DNA from: Streptomyces europaeiscabiei
GTDB lineage: Bacteria > Actinomycetota > Actinomycetes > Streptomycetales > Streptomycetaceae
Length of the DNA stretch: 64,000 nt
Direction of reading: 5' to 3'
Assembly: GCF_036346855.1 (NCBI RefSeq)
Contig: NZ_CP107841.1
Coordinates: 10,234,001 to 10,298,000 of the forward strand
The notes beneath the pieces were generated by a model that searched no databases, had not been told where the DNA came from, and saw only the letters and a list, made by a program, of their open reading frames with translations. Of the stretch, positions 8,896 through 17,685 are shown one piece after another (position 1 is the stretch's first letter; each line of letters opens with the position of its first letter). The position numbers and the translations under genes were made by a program.

Positions 8896-9579
8896 GGCCC
8901 GGTTCGCGTGCTTGTCGCCGTGCAACGATCGGCGGCCACCGGACCGGCCACACCGGGTGCCGGCCTCTGAGGTTCGGACGTCCCCTCTCCCGGGCATCCA
9001 GTCGTTGCCTCTCTCATGGCCACCCTCCTGGTCAACGCCTCCCGCAGTGCCCGCGATCTTCAACCGCAACCCATTTCTGTCGCGCAACGTTGCCTGCTGG
9101 TAGTCCGGCACATGGTGCGGTGCCTCCGAATGCCATGGCGGTCAACCCTGGCGGTCACCGAGACCAGACAGACGGCCCCCGCAGCGGTGCGCCCCATCCA
9201 GACCCGTTGTCGGATCTCATGGAAATTCGAGCTGACTGATCGCTGAGTGCTGCCCGGCACCGTCGACAAGCGTTCCCCGCTCTCGCGTACAAAACCAGGG
9301 CAGACCTCACCGAACAGGCCTGCCCGACCCACCAGGTCCCCCAGGCTCTCGGCGGCCACAGCCGTTCGTGCGGGTGCGGCCGCGCGCAGTCCCGCAGGTT
9401 CCTCACAGAACCGGGACTGCGATGGAACCAGCCCTCGACTTCTGTCGCTACGGCGAGGGTGAGTGCGGCGGAGAAGGGTCAGCCGACTCCTCCACACTGC
9501 GTCGCCCGTGGACGGATCGCTCTGCGGCGCGCTCTGCGGCGTTCTGCGCCCTCACCGCCTGCCTGACGGGGGAACACTG
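8896..9579. other. Intergenic, no gene recognised
   Basis: About 680 bp between the ATPase and the GNAT gene. A minus-strand frame from 9497 to 9060 is open but lacks an assignable domain, Shine-Dalgarno or typical Streptomyces codon pattern. It may be decayed coding DNA; I do not annotate it. Confidence 0.4.
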
Positions 9580-10101
9580 TCAGGAGCGTGGGTCGGGTTG
9601 CGCCGACGCGTCGGTCCAGACGATCTCGAAATACCTGACGCGTTCATCTTGTCCGGCCGGCTGCATGCCGGCTGCCATCATGACGTGCTGGGACGCGACG
9701 TTGTCCTGGTCGGCGTCACCTTTCACGCGGGTGACGCCGTGTGCCCGCGCGAACATCAGCAGTCCGCGGAGGGCTTCGGAGGCGTATCCCTTGCCTCGCT
9801 CTGACGGGATGAGTCCGTAACCGATCGTGACAACGCCGTTCTCGTCCGCAGGTCCATGGAAGCCCAGGCCGCCGATCGACCGACCGTCGTCGCGTCGACG
9901 GATCTCATAGTTGCCGAAAGGCTGGGGATCACCCGTATGCGCGCAGGTGCCCAGGAAGCGCCCGGCAGCGGAGACGTCCCCATCGGTGGGGTATCCGGGC
10001 GCCCACCGGCCATCACCGACCGACTCGCCCGTCACCACTCGCTCAGCCTCGCTGACGGTCATCGGATGAAGCACGAGCCGCGCCGTTACGAGATCGCCCA
10101 T
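9580..10101 (-). CDS. GNAT family N-acetyltransferase
   Basis: 173 residues from ATG 10101 (MGDLVTARLVLHPMT). The acetyl-CoA pyrophosphate loop is visible in 'VTIGYGLIPSERGKGYASEALRGLLMFA', containing the (Q/R)xxGx(G/A)-type ERGKGYA, followed by 'KGDADQDNVASQHVMMAAGM', typical of the RimJ/RimL-like acetyltransferase_3 subgroup. These acetylate protein N-termini, amines or antibiotics. A GTG at 10161 directly after GGAGG is an alternative start that would add 20 residues, though the spacing is short. Confidence 0.85.
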   Translation of the reverse strand: MGDLVTARLVLHPMTVSEAERVVTGESVGDGRWAPGYPTDGDVSAAGRFLGTCAHTGDPQPFGNYEIRRRDDGRSIGGLGFHGPADENGVVTIGYGLIPSERGKGYASEALRGLLMFARAHGVTRVKGDADQDNVASQHVMMAAGMQPAGQDERVRYFEIVWTDASAQPDPRS

Positions 10102-10359
10102 GGCAGGGAGAAGTATCACGTGGGGCGACTGGACCGCACGTGGATTCCGGCCGGGCGGCACCCGCCTCCGGTCATTGACCGTAGGGCGGAAGGATCACGG
10201 CAGGCGTGGTGGGGATGGCCGTCCGAGGCCGAGTCGGTGGCGAAGTAGCAGCCGTAGGGCCGTCCGGCGGAGGGCGGACGAGCGGTTCCGGGCGTTCGCC
10301 CTGTGCCGGTCCTGCTGCTGCCACGCCACTGGAAGACCGGCCGGCCCGGGACCGGAGAC

Positions 10360-10545
10360 CTAAGGCACCTTGAACTCGATCTGGGTGATGGCCGGTCCGT
10401 CGCCAGTGACCTGGCCTTCAGTGATGGACTCCGTCCAGGAGCCGTCCTTTTGGAGCTTCGCCAAAACCGTGGGGGACAGGCTGACCGTGATCTGGATACC
10501 GCCCCCGGAGGACGGGGATCGATCTATGCGGATGTCGTTGCTCAT
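10360..10545 (-). CDS. Small conserved-looking protein of unknown function
   Basis: 61 residues beginning MSNDIRIDRSPSSGGG and ending ITQIEFKVP. Balanced amino-acid composition (few Arg/Pro), a GGAGGTAA sequence 10-13 bases upstream of ATG and good codon positions argue that it is real. No domain, signal peptide or membrane segment is seen. A beta-rich region (IQITVSLSPTVLAKLQ) is predicted by eye only. Confidence 0.5.
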   Translation of the reverse strand: MSNDIRIDRSPSSGGGIQITVSLSPTVLAKLQKDGSWTESITEGQVTGDGPAITQIEFKVP

Positions 10546-10565
10546 GCCGACGAAGTTACCTCCAA

Positions 10566-11106
10566 CGAGTGTGCCGGCATGGGATGTTGGCGTTTTACCC
10601 GAGGTCGTGAGGTTACGGGCTGATCGGTCCCGTCAACGGGATGTCGGCCCTTCGTCACTGCCGAGTTCCAGCATCAGCCGATGCGTTCACGGCATGCGTT
10701 CACGGCATGCGGTCGTGGCGCCAGTGCCGGTGTTCTGCTCGTGGGCACGAGTTCCTCTCTCCTGCTGGTGCGGTCGCCGGGTGCCGCGATTCGTGCGGAA
10801 CGCGACGGGAGCCGGAGCCGCAGCTCCACGGCGGCGCAGGGGTGCACCGGGGTATCGGCGGCAACGCGGGAGTGACGCCAGGTTGAGCCCATCAATTGTG
10901 GATCATTCGGACGGCGACTCCTTGTGGCAGCCAAGGCGCGCGATCCTCACCCGGCACGTCGGCCGACCAGCGGCTGGAACCGCCCGGTGGGTATCTGCTT
11001 CGGGACCTGTCCCGCGGGCCGTCCGGACCGTGTGGACACACCTCCCCCTCATCTGCTGCGGTTCCTGATCTACATCTACTGCGGTTCCTGGCTTTCGCCG
11101 TTCGGT
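10566..11106. other. Intergenic, no intact gene
   Basis: About 540 bp with only low-quality frames. A short direct duplication, ATGCGTTCACGGC, occurs twice in tandem at about 10681-10706. Nothing else recognised. Confidence 0.4.
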
Positions 11107-11545
11107 CCAGGTCGGAACGTCGAGTGCGAAGCGGTGGCGGACGTCGTTGCGCCGGAGGCGGTCGAGGGCCTCGTTCGCCTGTGCCGAGGGAGCGCTTCGA
11201 TGTCGGCGATGATGCCGTGAGTGGCGCAGAAGCCCAGCATGGGGGCGGGTCGCCGGCCTGCCGCCGCTGTCGGCGGAGCCGAGCTTCTCGCGTCCCACGA
11301 GCAGGTCGGTCGGTGGTCTCCACGGTGACGGGTCCGAGGTGACCGAGGTGACCGAGGTGACCGAGATGGCTGAACACTCCGTCCGTGTCGACCAGGCGCA
11401 GGTAGGGGCCGAGGTCGCACGGGGAGGAGATGGTGTCGATGACGACGTCGAACCGGTCGCCGACGTCAGTCATCTGTTCCGGGTCAGTGGAGACGATCAG
11501 GCTGTACTCCGGCATCCTCGGAGGCCCCCGGGCCTCTTCGGTGAA
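11107..11545 (-). pseudogene. Decayed zinc/NADP-dependent alcohol dehydrogenase (C-terminal half)
   Basis: Segments of a cinnamyl-alcohol-dehydrogenase-like protein appear in different minus frames: 'FTEEAR' near 11545; 'LIVSTDPEQM...FDVVIDTISSPCDLGPYLRLVDTDGVFSHLG' at 11500-11380; 'VGREKLGSADSGGRPAT' near 11298-11245; 'MLGFCATHGIIADIEALP' near 11240-11185; then 'SAQANEALDRLRRNDVRHRFALDV' ending near 11107. At least two compensating frameshifts break it, and the N-terminal catalytic zinc domain is missing. A 9-bp unit (TGACCGAGG) is tandemly repeated at about 11339-11365, expanding the protein to GHLGHLGHLGHLG where one HLG is normal. Confidence 0.72.
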
Positions 11546-11777
11546 CGCGGCCGACGCCCTCCGTCGGGCCGGGTGATCTCATCAGCTGGACTGCGGCGGA
11601 GCCTACGGCGGCGCGGCGGTGCCACCCCTGGCAGCGCCGTTCCGGACCGATGTCGGGCGCGCGTCGCTCTCGGCCTGAACGTCCTGACGGGGCCGCTGCC
11701 CGACACCCCCTCACGTGCGCCGAAATCTCGACGGCTCTCTCTTGAGGCGATTTCCCACCGCCTGATTCCCCGTGATG

Positions 11778-11790
11778 CGAAAGTCTTTCG
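11778..11790. promoter_or_regulatory. Putative LacI-family operator, distal copy
   Basis: CGAAAGTCTTTCG is a perfect CGAAA-N3-TTTCG inverted repeat, 165 bp before the sugar-binding protein start. It shares both half-sites with the palindromes at 11877 and 18929. A second, distal operator is common for LacI-type looping repression. That role is inference. Confidence 0.5.
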
Positions 11791-11876
11791 TAACCGAGGA
11801 ATTTCCCTGCTTGTCCCGGGTGTGAATTCCATGTCAGTGTCCCGGCCAACAGGCAAGCCGACCGAGCTGGTTCGTC

Positions 11877-11889
11877 CGAAACACTTTCG
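11877..11889. promoter_or_regulatory. Putative LacI-family operator, proximal copy
   Basis: CGAAACACTTTCG, identical over all 13 bases to the copy between the repressor and the GH93 gene. It lies 66 bp upstream of the transporter operon start. The exact recurrence only at these two regulated places supports it as the binding site of the LacI-family protein encoded at 17686-18738. Confidence 0.62.
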
Positions 11890-11954
11890 TGATGATTCCC
11901 GTGTTCGTCCGGCTCGCCAATGCCGAAGGAATGGCGCCAGAAGAGAGGCACACC

Positions 11955-13280
11955 ATGCGGGGAATCCCGGTCATCGGAGATCTCAGAACTCCCGGCATTC
12001 GACGCGCTGTTGCGTCCACGGTCGCCCTGTCGGCGGCCCTGGGGTTCGCCGCGTGCGGAACGTCGGGGCCGTCCACGACGTCGTCGGAGAAGGGACTGAC
12101 GATGTGGGCGCTCAACGACCAGACGATCCTGAAGGAGTCCGTCGACGCCTACAACAAGGACCACCCGGACGAGAAGATCACTCTGCGTCTGTTCGCCAAC
12201 GACGACTACAAGCAGAAGCTGCGCGTCGCCTTCGGTGCGAACCAGGCCCCGGACATCTTCTTCAGCTGGGGCGGCGGAGCCCTGAACGACTACGTCGAGG
12301 CGGGCAAGGTCGACGCGCTGAAGGCGTCGGACGTGAAGACCGACCGGTTCACCCCGAGCGTGATGCAGAGCGCCACCTTCGAGGACAAGGTGTACGGCGT
12401 GCCCGCGAACGGCCTCGCCCCGGTCGTCCTCTACTACAACAAGAAGGTGCTGGCCGACGCCGGCGTAGAGCCGCCGAAGACGTACGACGACCTGTTGGCC
12501 GCGGTGAAGAAGCTGAAGGCCAAGGACGTCGTGCCGCTCTCCCTCGCCGCGAACTCCAAGTGGCCGACCCTGATGTACCTGGAGTACCTGCTCGACCGCG
12601 AGGGCGGCTCCGAGGTGTTCACGAAGATCGCCTCCGGTGACGCCTCGGTGTGGAAGGACCCGTCGGTCACCAAGGCCAACCAGCGCCTCCAGGACCTGGC
12701 GAAGGCCGGCGCCTTCGGCGACAACGCCTCCTCCGTCAACTACGACCAGGGCGCTTCCACGGCCCTGCTCTACACGGGCAAGGCGGCGATGGAGGTGATG
12801 GGTACCTGGGAGTACGCCAACATCGCCAAGGCCGCGCCGGACCTCCTGAAGAACGGCGACCTGGGCTACACCGCGTTCCCGTCCATGCCCGACGGAACCG
12901 GAGACCCCAAGAGCATTGTCGGCAACCCCTCGAACTTCCTGTCGCTGAACTCGTCGTCGAAGCACAAGTCGGCGGCGCTCACCTACCTCGAGGACTACGT
13001 CCTGAACGACTCCCAGGTCGACGCCTACCTCGCCGCCGGCAGCGTGCCGCCGGTCAACGGCCTGGAAGCGAAGCTGGCGGCGGTGAAGTCGTCGTCCGAC
13101 AAGGAGTGGCTCACGTTCGTCTACGGCCTGGTGCAGAACGCGCCGAGCTTCCAGCTCTCCTGGGACCAGGCGCTGCCGTCGGACCAGGCGGACCCGCTGC
13201 TGACCAACACCGACAAATCGTTCCTGCGGCAGATCCCGCCCGCCGAGTTCGGCACGAACATGAGCAGGGCAACCTCGTGA
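11955..13280 (+). CDS. Sugar ABC importer substrate-binding lipoprotein (SBP family 1)
   Basis: 441 residues from ATG 11955, after an AGAGG Shine-Dalgarno. N-terminal signal with lipobox (GFAAC) near residues 26-35. The family-1 fold is clear from 'LTMWALNDQTILKESVDAYNKDHPDEKI', 'APDIFFSWGGGALNDYVEAGKVDAL', 'VYGVPANGLAPVVLYYNKKVLADAG' and 'LLYTGKAAMEVMGTWEY'. It captures an oligosaccharide outside the membrane for the two permeases whose genes overlap downstream. Given the flanking arabinan-degrading enzymes and the shared operator, arabino- or xylo-oligosaccharides are the likely ligand. No ATPase is in the operon; Streptomyces sugar importers commonly share MsiK, encoded elsewhere. Confidence 0.88.
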   Translation: MRGIPVIGDLRTPGIRRAVASTVALSAALGFAACGTSGPSTTSSEKGLTMWALNDQTILKESVDAYNKDHPDEKITLRLFANDDYKQKLRVAFGANQAPDIFFSWGGGALNDYVEAGKVDALKASDVKTDRFTPSVMQSATFEDKVYGVPANGLAPVVLYYNKKVLADAGVEPPKTYDDLLAAVKKLKAKDVVPLSLAANSKWPTLMYLEYLLDREGGSEVFTKIASGDASVWKDPSVTKANQRLQDLAKAGAFGDNASSVNYDQGASTALLYTGKAAMEVMGTWEYANIAKAAPDLLKNGDLGYTAFPSMPDGTGDPKSIVGNPSNFLSLNSSSKHKSAALTYLEDYVLNDSQVDAYLAAGSVPPVNGLEAKLAAVKSSSDKEWLTFVYGLVQNAPSFQLSWDQALPSDQADPLLTNTDKSFLRQIPPAEFGTNMSRATS

Positions 13281-14185
13281 CCACCGCTCTTCGCACCGGC
13301 CGTGCAGGGGGCCGCCGCTCCAGCGGCCTCCTCATGGCCGCCCCCGCCCTGCTCCTCTTCGGCATGTTCGGCCTGGTCCCCCTGGTGGGCGTGCTGGTGC
13401 TCGGCCTCGCGCGCTGGGACGGCCTGGGCTCCGTCGGCTGGGCGGGCGGCGCCAACTGGAGCGCAGTCCTGACCGACGGCGCCACCTGGCAAGCGCTGTG
13501 GCTCACCGTCAAGGTGATGGTGATCAGCTGGCTGGTGCAGACGCCCGTCGCCCTGGCACTCGGCCTCTTCCAGGCGCCCCGCGGCAGGCTGCGCGCCCTG
13601 TTCGCCGTCCTGTTCTTCCTCCCGCTGCTGCTGTCCGCCGTGGCGATCGGTCTGACCTGGCAGGCGCTGCTCGACCCGTCCTTCGGTCTCGGCGCCACGC
13701 CCGGACTGCACTGGCTGGCGAAGCCGCTGCTGGGCTCCCCGGACCTGGCCCTGTACACGGTGATCTTCGTGATCGCCTGGCAGTTCGTGCCGTTCCACGC
13801 CCTGCTCTACCAGGCCGGCATACGGCAGATCCCGACCGCCCTGTACGAGGCCGCCGCCCTCGACGGAGCCGGGCCGGCGACCCGCTTCCGGCACATCGTG
13901 CTCCCCCAGCTGAAGTACACGATGGTCACCTCCAGCACGCTCATGCTCGTCGGTTCGCTGACCTATTTCGACCTGATCTTCGTCCTGTCCGGAGGCACCG
14001 GCGGTCCGGGCACCGCCACCCGCGTCCTCCCCCTTTCCATGTACATCACCGGATTCCAGGCCCATGACATGGGCCGGGCCAGCGCCGTCGCCACCCTCCT
14101 GGTGGTCAGCGGCCTCGGCCTGTCGCTGCTGACCACCCGCCTGTCCGGCTTCACCCGGATGGACAGCCAGCAGGAGGGCATGTGA
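13277..14185 (+). CDS. Sugar ABC importer permease (MalF/UgpA-like)
   Basis: 302 residues, about six membrane spans. The EAA motif region reads 'ALYEAAALDGAGPATRFRHIVLPQL', typical of MalF-type carbohydrate permeases. GTG 13277 overlaps the stop of the binding-protein gene (GTGA), indicating coupling. It forms a heterodimer with the next product. Confidence 0.88.
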   Translation: MTTALRTGRAGGRRSSGLLMAAPALLLFGMFGLVPLVGVLVLGLARWDGLGSVGWAGGANWSAVLTDGATWQALWLTVKVMVISWLVQTPVALALGLFQAPRGRLRALFAVLFFLPLLLSAVAIGLTWQALLDPSFGLGATPGLHWLAKPLLGSPDLALYTVIFVIAWQFVPFHALLYQAGIRQIPTALYEAAALDGAGPATRFRHIVLPQLKYTMVTSSTLMLVGSLTYFDLIFVLSGGTGGPGTATRVLPLSMYITGFQAHDMGRASAVATLLVVSGLGLSLLTTRLSGFTRMDSQQEGM

Positions 14186-15117
14186 GCACCACCGTCACCA
14201 AGACCCGCGGTTCCCGTACCGGCCACGACCGTGAAGGTGCCGTCGACGGCGTGTCAGTGACCCCGCGGCCCGGGCCCGCCCGTCGGTTCACGGCCGTCGG
14301 CGCGCTGCGGCGTGCCCTCACCGGCGGCGCCACCTTCTGCTGGGCGGCGATCGTGGTCGTACCCGTGTACTGGCTGGTGGTGACCAGCCTGCGCACCCGC
14401 GCCGACTTCACCGCCGACAGCCCGCTGGCCCTCCCGGGCCACCCGACGCTGGACAACTACCGGACCGTCATGTCCGGCGACTTCACGACCTATCTGCTCA
14501 ACAGCCTCGTCGTCACCGCGGCGACGGTCGCGCTCACCGTCGTCGTCGCCCTCATGGCGTCGTTCGCGATCGTCCGAGGCGCCGGAAGCAGGCTCTCGCG
14601 CGTGTCCCTCCGGCTGTACCTGCTGGGCCTGGCCATTCCCCTGCAGGCGGTGATCATCCCGGTGTACCTGCTGATCATCAGGATGAACCTGTACGACAGC
14701 CTGCTCGCGATCGTCCTGCCCTCGGCGGCGTTCGCACTGCCGATCACCGTGATGATTCTGGTGAGCTTCCTGCGCGACGTGCCCCGCTCGCTGTTCGAAG
14801 CGATGATCGTCGACGGCGCCGGCGACTGGCGCCTGCTCTTCTCGCTCGCCGCACCCCTGGCCCGCCCGGCGCTGATGACGGTCGCCGTCTACGACGGACT
14901 GCAGGTCTGGAACGGCTTCCTCTTCCCGCTCATCCTCACCCAGAGCGGCGACAAGGCCGTGCTGCCGCTGGCACTGACCCTCTACCGCGGCCAGTTCGGC
15001 ATCGACGTACCGGCCACGATGGCCGCGGTGGTGCTCTCCACCCTGCCGATGCTCGCGCTGTTCATCCTCGCCCGCCGCCAGCTCGTCGCCGGCCTCACCG
15101 CCGGCTTCTCCAAGTAA
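14182..15117 (+). CDS. Sugar ABC importer permease (MalG/UgpE-like)
   Basis: 311 residues. After a basic N-terminal tail of about 45 residues there are about six spans and the EAA loop 'SLFEAMIVDGAGDWRLLFSLAAPLARPALMT'. It ends 'ARRQLVAGLTAGFSK', a common MalG-type C-terminus. GTG 14182 overlaps the previous stop. It is the third gene of the binding protein-permease-permease-GH3 operon. Confidence 0.88.
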   Translation: MSTTVTKTRGSRTGHDREGAVDGVSVTPRPGPARRFTAVGALRRALTGGATFCWAAIVVVPVYWLVVTSLRTRADFTADSPLALPGHPTLDNYRTVMSGDFTTYLLNSLVVTAATVALTVVVALMASFAIVRGAGSRLSRVSLRLYLLGLAIPLQAVIIPVYLLIIRMNLYDSLLAIVLPSAAFALPITVMILVSFLRDVPRSLFEAMIVDGAGDWRLLFSLAAPLARPALMTVAVYDGLQVWNGFLFPLILTQSGDKAVLPLALTLYRGQFGIDVPATMAAVVLSTLPMLALFILARRQLVAGLTAGFSK

Positions 15118-15151
15118 CCCCTGTAGTAGGGCACTTCGCTTCGCACGACGG

Positions 15152-15168
15152 CCGGGCAACGCGCCCGG
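15152..15168 (+). terminator. Intercistronic hairpin
   Basis: CCGGGC-N5-GCCCGG, a 6-bp GC stem 35 bp after the permease stop and about 70 bp before the GH3 gene. There is no T-run. It may attenuate or stabilise the upstream mRNA rather than end transcription. Confidence 0.35.
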
Positions 15169-15239
15169 TCCGGTCGGCATGCCCGTGCACACCCCGAGCG
15201 CCCCCTCGCGCGCATCGGCCATCCCCGAGGAGTCGTGAC

Positions 15240-17594
15240 ATGACGACCACCATGCCGGACCACAGCGGCATCCCCCAGGAACAGGACGACCGGCCCTGGG
15301 CCGATCCAGCGCTGCCGACTCCCGACCGGGTCGAGGCCCTGCTCGCCCGGCTCACCCTCCCCGAAAAGGTCGCGCAGCTCAGCAGCACCTGGGAGGACGT
15401 CGAACCGGCCGGCCCCGAGGTGGCCCCGGGCACCAGCATCTTCGACCGGGTCGGCGATCTCACCGAGACCGCCCGGCACGGCCTGGGCCAGCTCACCCGC
15501 CCCTACGGCACCCTGCCCCGGCCCGCCCTGGAGCACTCCCGCGCCCTGGCCGACCGCCAGCGGCAGATCATGGCGCAGAGCAGGCTCGGCATCCCGGCGA
15601 TGGCGCACGACGAGTGCCTGACCGGCTTCACCGCCTACGGGGCGACGATCTATCCCACCTCGCTGGGCATGGCGGCGACCTTCGACCCGGAACTGATCCG
15701 GCGGGTCGGTGAGGCCATCGGCGCCGACATGGCCGAGGCCGGCGTCCACCAGGGCCTCGCCCCGGTCGTCGACGTGATCCGCGACTACCGCTGGGGCCGC
15801 TGCGAGGAGACTTACGGCGAGGACCCGTACCTGGTGGGAGAGATGGGGGAGGCCTACGTCACCGGGCTGCAGAGCGCCGGTGTGTACGCCACCCTCAAAC
15901 ACTTCGCCGGGTACTCCGCCTCCATGGGCGGCCGCAACCACGCCCCCGTGCACGCCGGCCGCCGCGAACTGTTCGACGTCATCCTGCCGCCCTTCGAACG
16001 GCTTGTCGCCGCCGGCGTGGGCTCGGTCATGAACTCGTACGCCGAGATCGACGGGGAGGCACCGGCCGCCAGCCGCTGGCTGCTGACCGACGTCCTGCGG
16101 GACGCGTGGGGCTTCGAGGGCACCGTCGTCTCCGACTACTGGTCGCTGCCCTTCCTGGTCAACGCCCACCGCGTGGCCGCCGACCTGCCCGAGGCCGGGG
16201 GACTGGCCCTGAGCGCCGGCATGGACGTCGAACTGCCCGACCAGCGCGGCTTCGGCGACGCCCTCGTCCACGCCGTGCAACAGGGGCGGGTGGACGAAGA
16301 CCTGGTCGACCGGGCGGTGCGCCGGGTGCTGGGGCAGAAGATCGAGCTCGGGCTCCTGGACCCCGACCGGGACCCGCTCCCGCCCGCCCTGCGCGCGGGC
16401 GAGCTGGACCTGGACAAGCCCGGCAGCCGCGCGCTCGCCCTCGCCGTCGCCCGGTCGAGCGCCGTCCTGCTGGCGAACGACGGGACCCTGCCCCTCCCGG
16501 CCGGCGGCCGGATCGCGCTGATCGGGCCGTGCGCCGACGACGTACGCACCATGTTCGGCTGCTACAGCTTCCCCAACCACGTCCTCGCCGACCGCGACGA
16601 CCTCGGCAACGGTGTGGAGGCGACCTCCCTGCGCGCCGCCCTTGCCGACGAACTTCCGTCCGTGGAATGGGAGTTCGTCGAGGGCTGCCCGATCAGGGAC
16701 GAGGACCGGGCCGGCATCCCGGCCGCGGTGGCCGCCTGCTCGGCGGCCGATCTCACCGTTCTGGTCGTCGGCGACAAGGCGGGCATGTTCGGTATCGGTA
16801 CCTCGGGGGAGGGCTGTGACGTGGAGGACCTGCGGCTGCCGGGAGTCCAGGAGGAGCTGGTCGAGGCGGTCCTGGCGACCGGGAGACGGGTCGTCCTCGT
16901 GGTGAACAGTGGCAGGCCCTACGCCGTCGGACGGTTCGCGGCCACGGCCGCGGCCATGGTGCAGGTCTTCCTGCCCGGCGAGGAGGGCGGCCGTGCCGTG
17001 GCCGGGCTCCTCGCGGGACGGGCCAACTTCAGCGGCAAGCTGCCGGTGCAGATCCCCACCTCGCCCGGCGGTCAGCCGTACACCTACCTCCACCCGCCGC
17101 TCGGAGACCGGCAGAGCTTTCTGTCCAACCTCGACCCCACCCCCGCGTTCCCGTTCGGCCACGGGCTGTCGTACACCACCTTCGAGGTCGACGAGTTGGT
17201 CATCGACCGCGAACAGGTGCTGACGGACGGCGAGTTCACGGTCAGCGTGCGGGTGCGCAACACAGGGGAGGCCGAGGGCGCCGAGACGGTCCAGTTGTAC
17301 GCCGTCGACCCGGTCGCCCAGGTCACACGGCCCGTACGGTCCCTGCTGGGCTTCGCCAAAGTGGCTCTCGCTCCCGGTGAACGGGCCGTGGCCCACTTCC
17401 GCGTCCACACCGACCGCCTCGCCTTCACCGGCCTGGACGGCCGCCGCATCGTCGAGCCCGGCGAGATCGTGCTGCACGTGGGCTCCTCCAGCCTGGACAC
17501 ACCGGAGCAGGGGACGATTCGGCTGGTCGGCGGAGAGCGGGACGCGACGGTCCTGCGCCATCACACGGTGCCCGTGGCCGTCGAACGGGAGTGA
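15240..17594 (+). CDS. Glycoside hydrolase family 3 (beta-xylosidase/beta-glucosidase type)
   Basis: 784 residues with no signal peptide, so it probably acts inside the cell on imported oligosaccharides. GH3 landmarks in order: 'GRCEETYGEDPYLVGEMG', 'VYATLKHFAGYSASMGGRNHAPV' (substrate-binding KH), 'GFEGTVVSDYWSLPFL' with the nucleophile Asp in SDY, the (alpha/beta)6 domain with 'GTSGEGCDVEDLRLPG' carrying the likely acid/base, 'PFGHGLSYTTFEV', and a C-terminal fibronectin III-like domain. AGGAG stands 8 bases before ATG. The 'RCEETYGEDPYL' form is common in beta-xylosidases. Position after the transporter suggests xylosyl or arabinosyl oligomers as substrate. Confidence 0.9.
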   Translation: MTTTMPDHSGIPQEQDDRPWADPALPTPDRVEALLARLTLPEKVAQLSSTWEDVEPAGPEVAPGTSIFDRVGDLTETARHGLGQLTRPYGTLPRPALEHSRALADRQRQIMAQSRLGIPAMAHDECLTGFTAYGATIYPTSLGMAATFDPELIRRVGEAIGADMAEAGVHQGLAPVVDVIRDYRWGRCEETYGEDPYLVGEMGEAYVTGLQSAGVYATLKHFAGYSASMGGRNHAPVHAGRRELFDVILPPFERLVAAGVGSVMNSYAEIDGEAPAASRWLLTDVLRDAWGFEGTVVSDYWSLPFLVNAHRVAADLPEAGGLALSAGMDVELPDQRGFGDALVHAVQQGRVDEDLVDRAVRRVLGQKIELGLLDPDRDPLPPALRAGELDLDKPGSRALALAVARSSAVLLANDGTLPLPAGGRIALIGPCADDVRTMFGCYSFPNHVLADRDDLGNGVEATSLRAALADELPSVEWEFVEGCPIRDEDRAGIPAAVAACSAADLTVLVVGDKAGMFGIGTSGEGCDVEDLRLPGVQEELVEAVLATGRRVVLVVNSGRPYAVGRFAATAAAMVQVFLPGEEGGRAVAGLLAGRANFSGKLPVQIPTSPGGQPYTYLHPPLGDRQSFLSNLDPTPAFPFGHGLSYTTFEVDELVIDREQVLTDGEFTVSVRVRNTGEAEGAETVQLYAVDPVAQVTRPVRSLLGFAKVALAPGERAVAHFRVHTDRLAFTGLDGRRIVEPGEIVLHVGSSSLDTPEQGTIRLVGGERDATVLRHHTVPVAVERE

Positions 17595-17652
17595 GTGGGC
17601 GGGAGGCCGGCCCATCACGGGCCGGTGGCATGTGGAGCCGGCCCACCGCGCT

Positions 17653-17677
17653 GCCCGGACACCGCCGGTGTCCGGGC
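17653..17677. terminator. Bidirectional hairpin between GH3 and lacI-type gene
   Basis: A perfect palindrome with 12-base arms around one central base (GCCCGGACACCG-C-CGGTGTCCGGGC), sitting between two convergent genes. Streptomyces terminators often lack a U-tract, so bidirectional termination is likely. Confidence 0.7.
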
Positions 17678-17685
17678 CTTCCGTG

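Noticed and set aside
9060..9497. A 145-codon minus-strand frame
   Set aside because: No family resemblance, no Shine-Dalgarno and biased composition.
14982..17618. An 878-codon minus-strand frame opposite GH3
   Set aside because: Antisense shadow; all conserved GH3 motifs are on the plus strand.
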